Shown piece by piece: positions 7,601-8,496 of a stretch of DNA of 8,496 nt. A model generated the notes under the pieces. The model saw nothing but the letters and a program-made list of their open reading frames with translations. It was not told the origin of the DNA and searched no databases. Every line of letters begins with the position of its first letter. Position 1 is the stretch's first letter. The translations under genes and the position numbers were made by a program. Source of the stretch: an uncultured Lachnoclostridium sp. (GTDB lineage: Bacteria > Bacillota > Clostridia > Lachnospirales > Lachnospiraceae); the NCBI GenBank assembly GCA_958425285.1, contig CATZVV010000067.1, positions 1 through 8,496 of the forward strand, given 5' to 3'.

Positions 7601-8275
7601 ATCTACATATTCACAAATTTTACAATATAATTGCTGCGGCAATTGAAATTGATTTCTCTCTGCCTCATAAGACGCTGCCGCATGATGTGTTTTCCATGGA
7701 AAATCTTTTTGAAGGATGACAGGCGTGTACTTCTCTATCCCCATTTTGTACACTCTGTCTGATACAAAGTCTTGATTTTCCAGATGATTTAAATAAGTAT
7801 TGTCTACCATGATTTCTCCTGCAACCTGCCCCGAAGAAAACACTTCAAGCCAATGCTGCATACTTACCATAGAAGCACCATCATTAATTAGATGATGAAT
7901 TTTTGCAAATACCATACATTTTTGATCCATCTCTAAATAAGCAAATTCATAAAGCGGCTGATTCAATAAATGAAACCCCTTTTGAAATTGGTTCTGCGCA
8001 AATTCTCGTACTTCTTTTTCTGATTTATCTGTAAAATCATAATATACCAGCGGAGAGTCCTGTGGCGGCACCAATTTCCAAGTATAATCCTGACATAACT
8101 GTAAACGAAGGGATGGTTGCTTTTCTATCATCAGGGCAAAGCACTTCTGCATTACTTCAAAAGGTACTTTTTTAGCCCATATCACTAATCCGCCAATATT
8201 TCCAATAGCTGGATTATCACTCGTCTGTACAATATCAAGTATATTTTTTTGATAAGGCGACATTGAATAGCGCAT
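4592..8275 (-). CDS. Single-module NRPS, C-A-T-TE, predicted serine-activating, cysteine thioesterase
   Basis: Complete 1227-residue cytoplasmic NRPS module. Condensation domain, about 1-430: MSPYQKNIL at 5-13 fits the first core motif, and HHLINDG at 127-133 is an intact HHxxxDG with catalytic H128. Adenylation domain, about 435-895: FTSGTTGVPK 565-574, FDVSIWE 608-614, NFYGPAE 704-710, YFTGDY 784-789, GRMDTQVKLRG 802-812, and NGK with K885. By-eye specificity residues are D609, V610, W613, H652, I679, S681, F705, I713, D714, K885, close to the serine code DVWHLSLIDK. The carrier domain has GLDSL with phosphopantetheine serine S939. The thioesterase, about 995-1227, has PYAGGS 1001-1006 as in type II enzymes, GCCVG 1060-1064 where GxSxG is expected (nucleophile C1062), probable D1166 in GDRD, and H1200 in NHFF. 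Domain order equals EntF, so an acyl group from an outside carrier is probably joined to serine. The acyl donor is not in the window. The last codons overlap the downstream Lgt-like gene. Confidence 0.93.
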   Translation of the reverse strand: MRYSMSPYQKNILDIVQTSDNPAIGNIGGLVIWAKKVPFEVMQKCFALMIEKQPSLRLQLCQDYTWKLVPPQDSPLVYYDFTDKSEKEVREFAQNQFQKGFHLLNQPLYEFAYLEMDQKCMVFAKIHHLINDGASMVSMQHWLEVFSSGQVAGEIMVDNTYLNHLENQDFVSDRVYKMGIEKYTPVILQKDFPWKTHHAAASYEAERNQFQLPQQLYCKICEYVDTNNISIETIMLAAIHIYISKITGSDKTAVLRVMVNRRKRELKTVGCYANSLPQYMETPESLSFVELCHQIYGETFTLMKLSGFPFAQWVQKQNLSETISEVSVCYRNEKYVPIGINTLVDELYSGFSEIPLRVFINEDKNGIEMELQYQTDCYCKEEICSIAARWFGILEQVVNGNDQIKTLSICTEEDLKCIKNFNTSKKMIQQNTVLQKVVSQAFHALNAIAICYQGQEVSYHEMITRVNQLANAIYGQYGKQAGKVIGVHIERSIWLPVVLLAIWQCGAAFLPISVRESKERLAEGAKLCSFVINNTVLGILLEKAAEYPDDMQIDAEPNELAYLIFTSGTTGVPKAAQISQRSLAVRLQWMLDTYGCSERVIQKTPMTFDVSIWELFLPLISGNQLYLLSPDGEKNPEEIVQSLQGEKTVTIHFVPSMLEIFIQYCKTSACCFTNVKNVICSGEVLTPVMVDRAGEVFLGAVLCNFYGPAECTIDVSHTVCRPGSERISIGKPVYCTELWVVSKDRELLPPGIVGELCITGDLVGEGYCNESIGGFGQWCGKKAYFTGDYVTLDQDGQLYYVGRMDTQVKLRGMRIDLTSLSSAACKAKGVTWSQGMIQNGHLYLFYQGSASTYAISGQIKSKLPYFYMPSKIMKIAEIPFTQNGKLDEKSLLNLIQKTEEEIEMPATPTEKFLADYFCDAWQIESVSVKANLWDYGLDSLEILRAIVACKRAGMSVTYQDFMDYYTITDLSKFIDTQDEKHCNAVTWLNQGDSNNLIIAVPYAGGSTKTFWGLAENSAPCFDLAVVRTDKFPGLEAHQLAKKVKEQLPPSLDYENILILGCCVGSAVAIELANLMQHGNADISLVLAATLPKRGIYIGKHAYSYWNLVSDKKLAYHLSKLHQSKVVMSKTQVGQFRRDVERYLLWRKGAERFIFDGSLFMIFGDRDYFTKGFQAKCNQWKNIVDAKDENTCVTVLKGQNHFFVEESPAVMQKYLCDVINGEDTLCSR
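4611..4618 (-). promoter_or_regulatory. Ribosome binding site of the Lgt-like gene, inside the NRPS coding end
   Basis: The minus strand reads GGGGAGGA, then 6 bases, then ATG at 4604. The site lies within the last codons of the NRPS gene. With the 13-base gene overlap, this fits translational coupling, so the two proteins are likely made in linked amounts. Confidence 0.75.
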
Positions 8276-8283
8276 TCCACCCT

Positions 8284-8289
8284 CTCCTT
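8284..8289 (-). promoter_or_regulatory. Ribosome binding site of the NRPS gene
   Basis: The minus strand reads AAGGAG followed by 8 bases and then ATG at 8275. The match to the 16S rRNA tail is strong and the spacing is normal. It supports the start MRYSMSPYQ over the in-frame ATG four codons later, and it lies in the 16-base gap after the preceding stop codon. Confidence 0.75.
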
Positions 8290-8291
8290 CC

Positions 8292-8496
8292 TTAGCATTC
8301 TATTTCAAAACCAGCTTCTGCCTCTTGAATCGTCTGTTCGATTAGTAATTCAGCCATTGAATGTAAATCCAATTGCAAAACCCGCTGTATTACCTTTTTC
8401 CGTTTTTCCTCTCCGACACCATAAATTTGCAATACGATTGATAAAAAGCGGGTAATTTTATGCTCAATTGTAAAGTATATATCACACTTTTTTGCC
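8292..8496 (-). CDS. C-terminal end of an unrecognised protein (partial, start outside window)
   Basis: Reading the minus strand from base 8495 gives 67 open codons ending in TAA at 8294-8292. The other reading that starts at base 8496 hits TGA within five codons, so this frame is the plausible one. The peptide begins AKKCDIYFTIEHK and ends EAEAGFEIEC. It looks mostly helical, with a basic patch (EEKRKKVIQR) and an acidic tail, and shows no motif I can assign. The stop lies 16 bases before the NRPS start and the intervening bases hold the NRPS ribosome binding site, so the two genes are very likely co-transcribed. It could be the end of an acyl-activating, acyl-carrier or regulatory protein serving the NRPS, but nothing in the fragment shows that. 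Confidence is for it being a real gene end, not for any function. Confidence 0.6.
   Translation of the reverse strand, partial: AKKCDIYFTIEHKITRFLSIVLQIYGVGEEKRKKVIQRVLQLDLHSMAELLIEQTIQEAEAGFEIEC

Overview
The window reads as a piece of one tightly packed minus-strand operon from a low-GC Gram-positive anaerobe, most likely a clostridium of the Lachnospiraceae type. This rests on the AT-rich codons, the strong AGGAG-type ribosome binding sites, the cysteine-rich proteins, and a very large secreted beta-sandwich protein with Calx-beta domains. The taxonomic call is an inference; no rRNA or other marker gene is present.

Layout in transcription order (high to low coordinates): (1) 8496-8292, the last 67 codons of an unrecognised gene that begins outside the window; (2) 8275-4592, a complete single-module non-ribosomal peptide synthetase (NRPS) with the order condensation, adenylation, carrier, thioesterase, which is the order of EntF. 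Its specificity residues, read by eye, are very close to the serine code, and its thioesterase has cysteine where serine is usual; (3) 4604-3825, a seven-helix membrane protein of the prolipoprotein diacylglyceryl transferase (Lgt) fold, overlapping the NRPS by 13 bases and lacking several residues needed in classical Lgt; (4) 3772 to the window edge, the first 1257 residues of a secreted surface protein with a signal peptide, two Calx-beta domains (the first interrupted by about 110 residues), and a perfect EF-hand loop. Gaps are 16 bases, an overlap, and 52 bases, so no stretch over 300 bases lacks a gene. I found no tRNA, rRNA, CRISPR array, insertion sequence or convincing terminator.

Working model (inference): the NRPS joins an acyl group, carried by a partner outside the window, to serine. 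The cysteine thioesterase then releases the acyl-serine, possibly as a beta-lactone or by transfer to another acceptor. The Lgt-like protein may act on that product or on a lipid in the membrane. The large surface protein may be a co-regulated target or simply the next gene; its 52-base leader has a possible -10 element and a small hairpin, so it may also be expressed separately. The link between the NRPS and the Lgt-like protein is the firmer one, because the genes overlap and appear translationally coupled.
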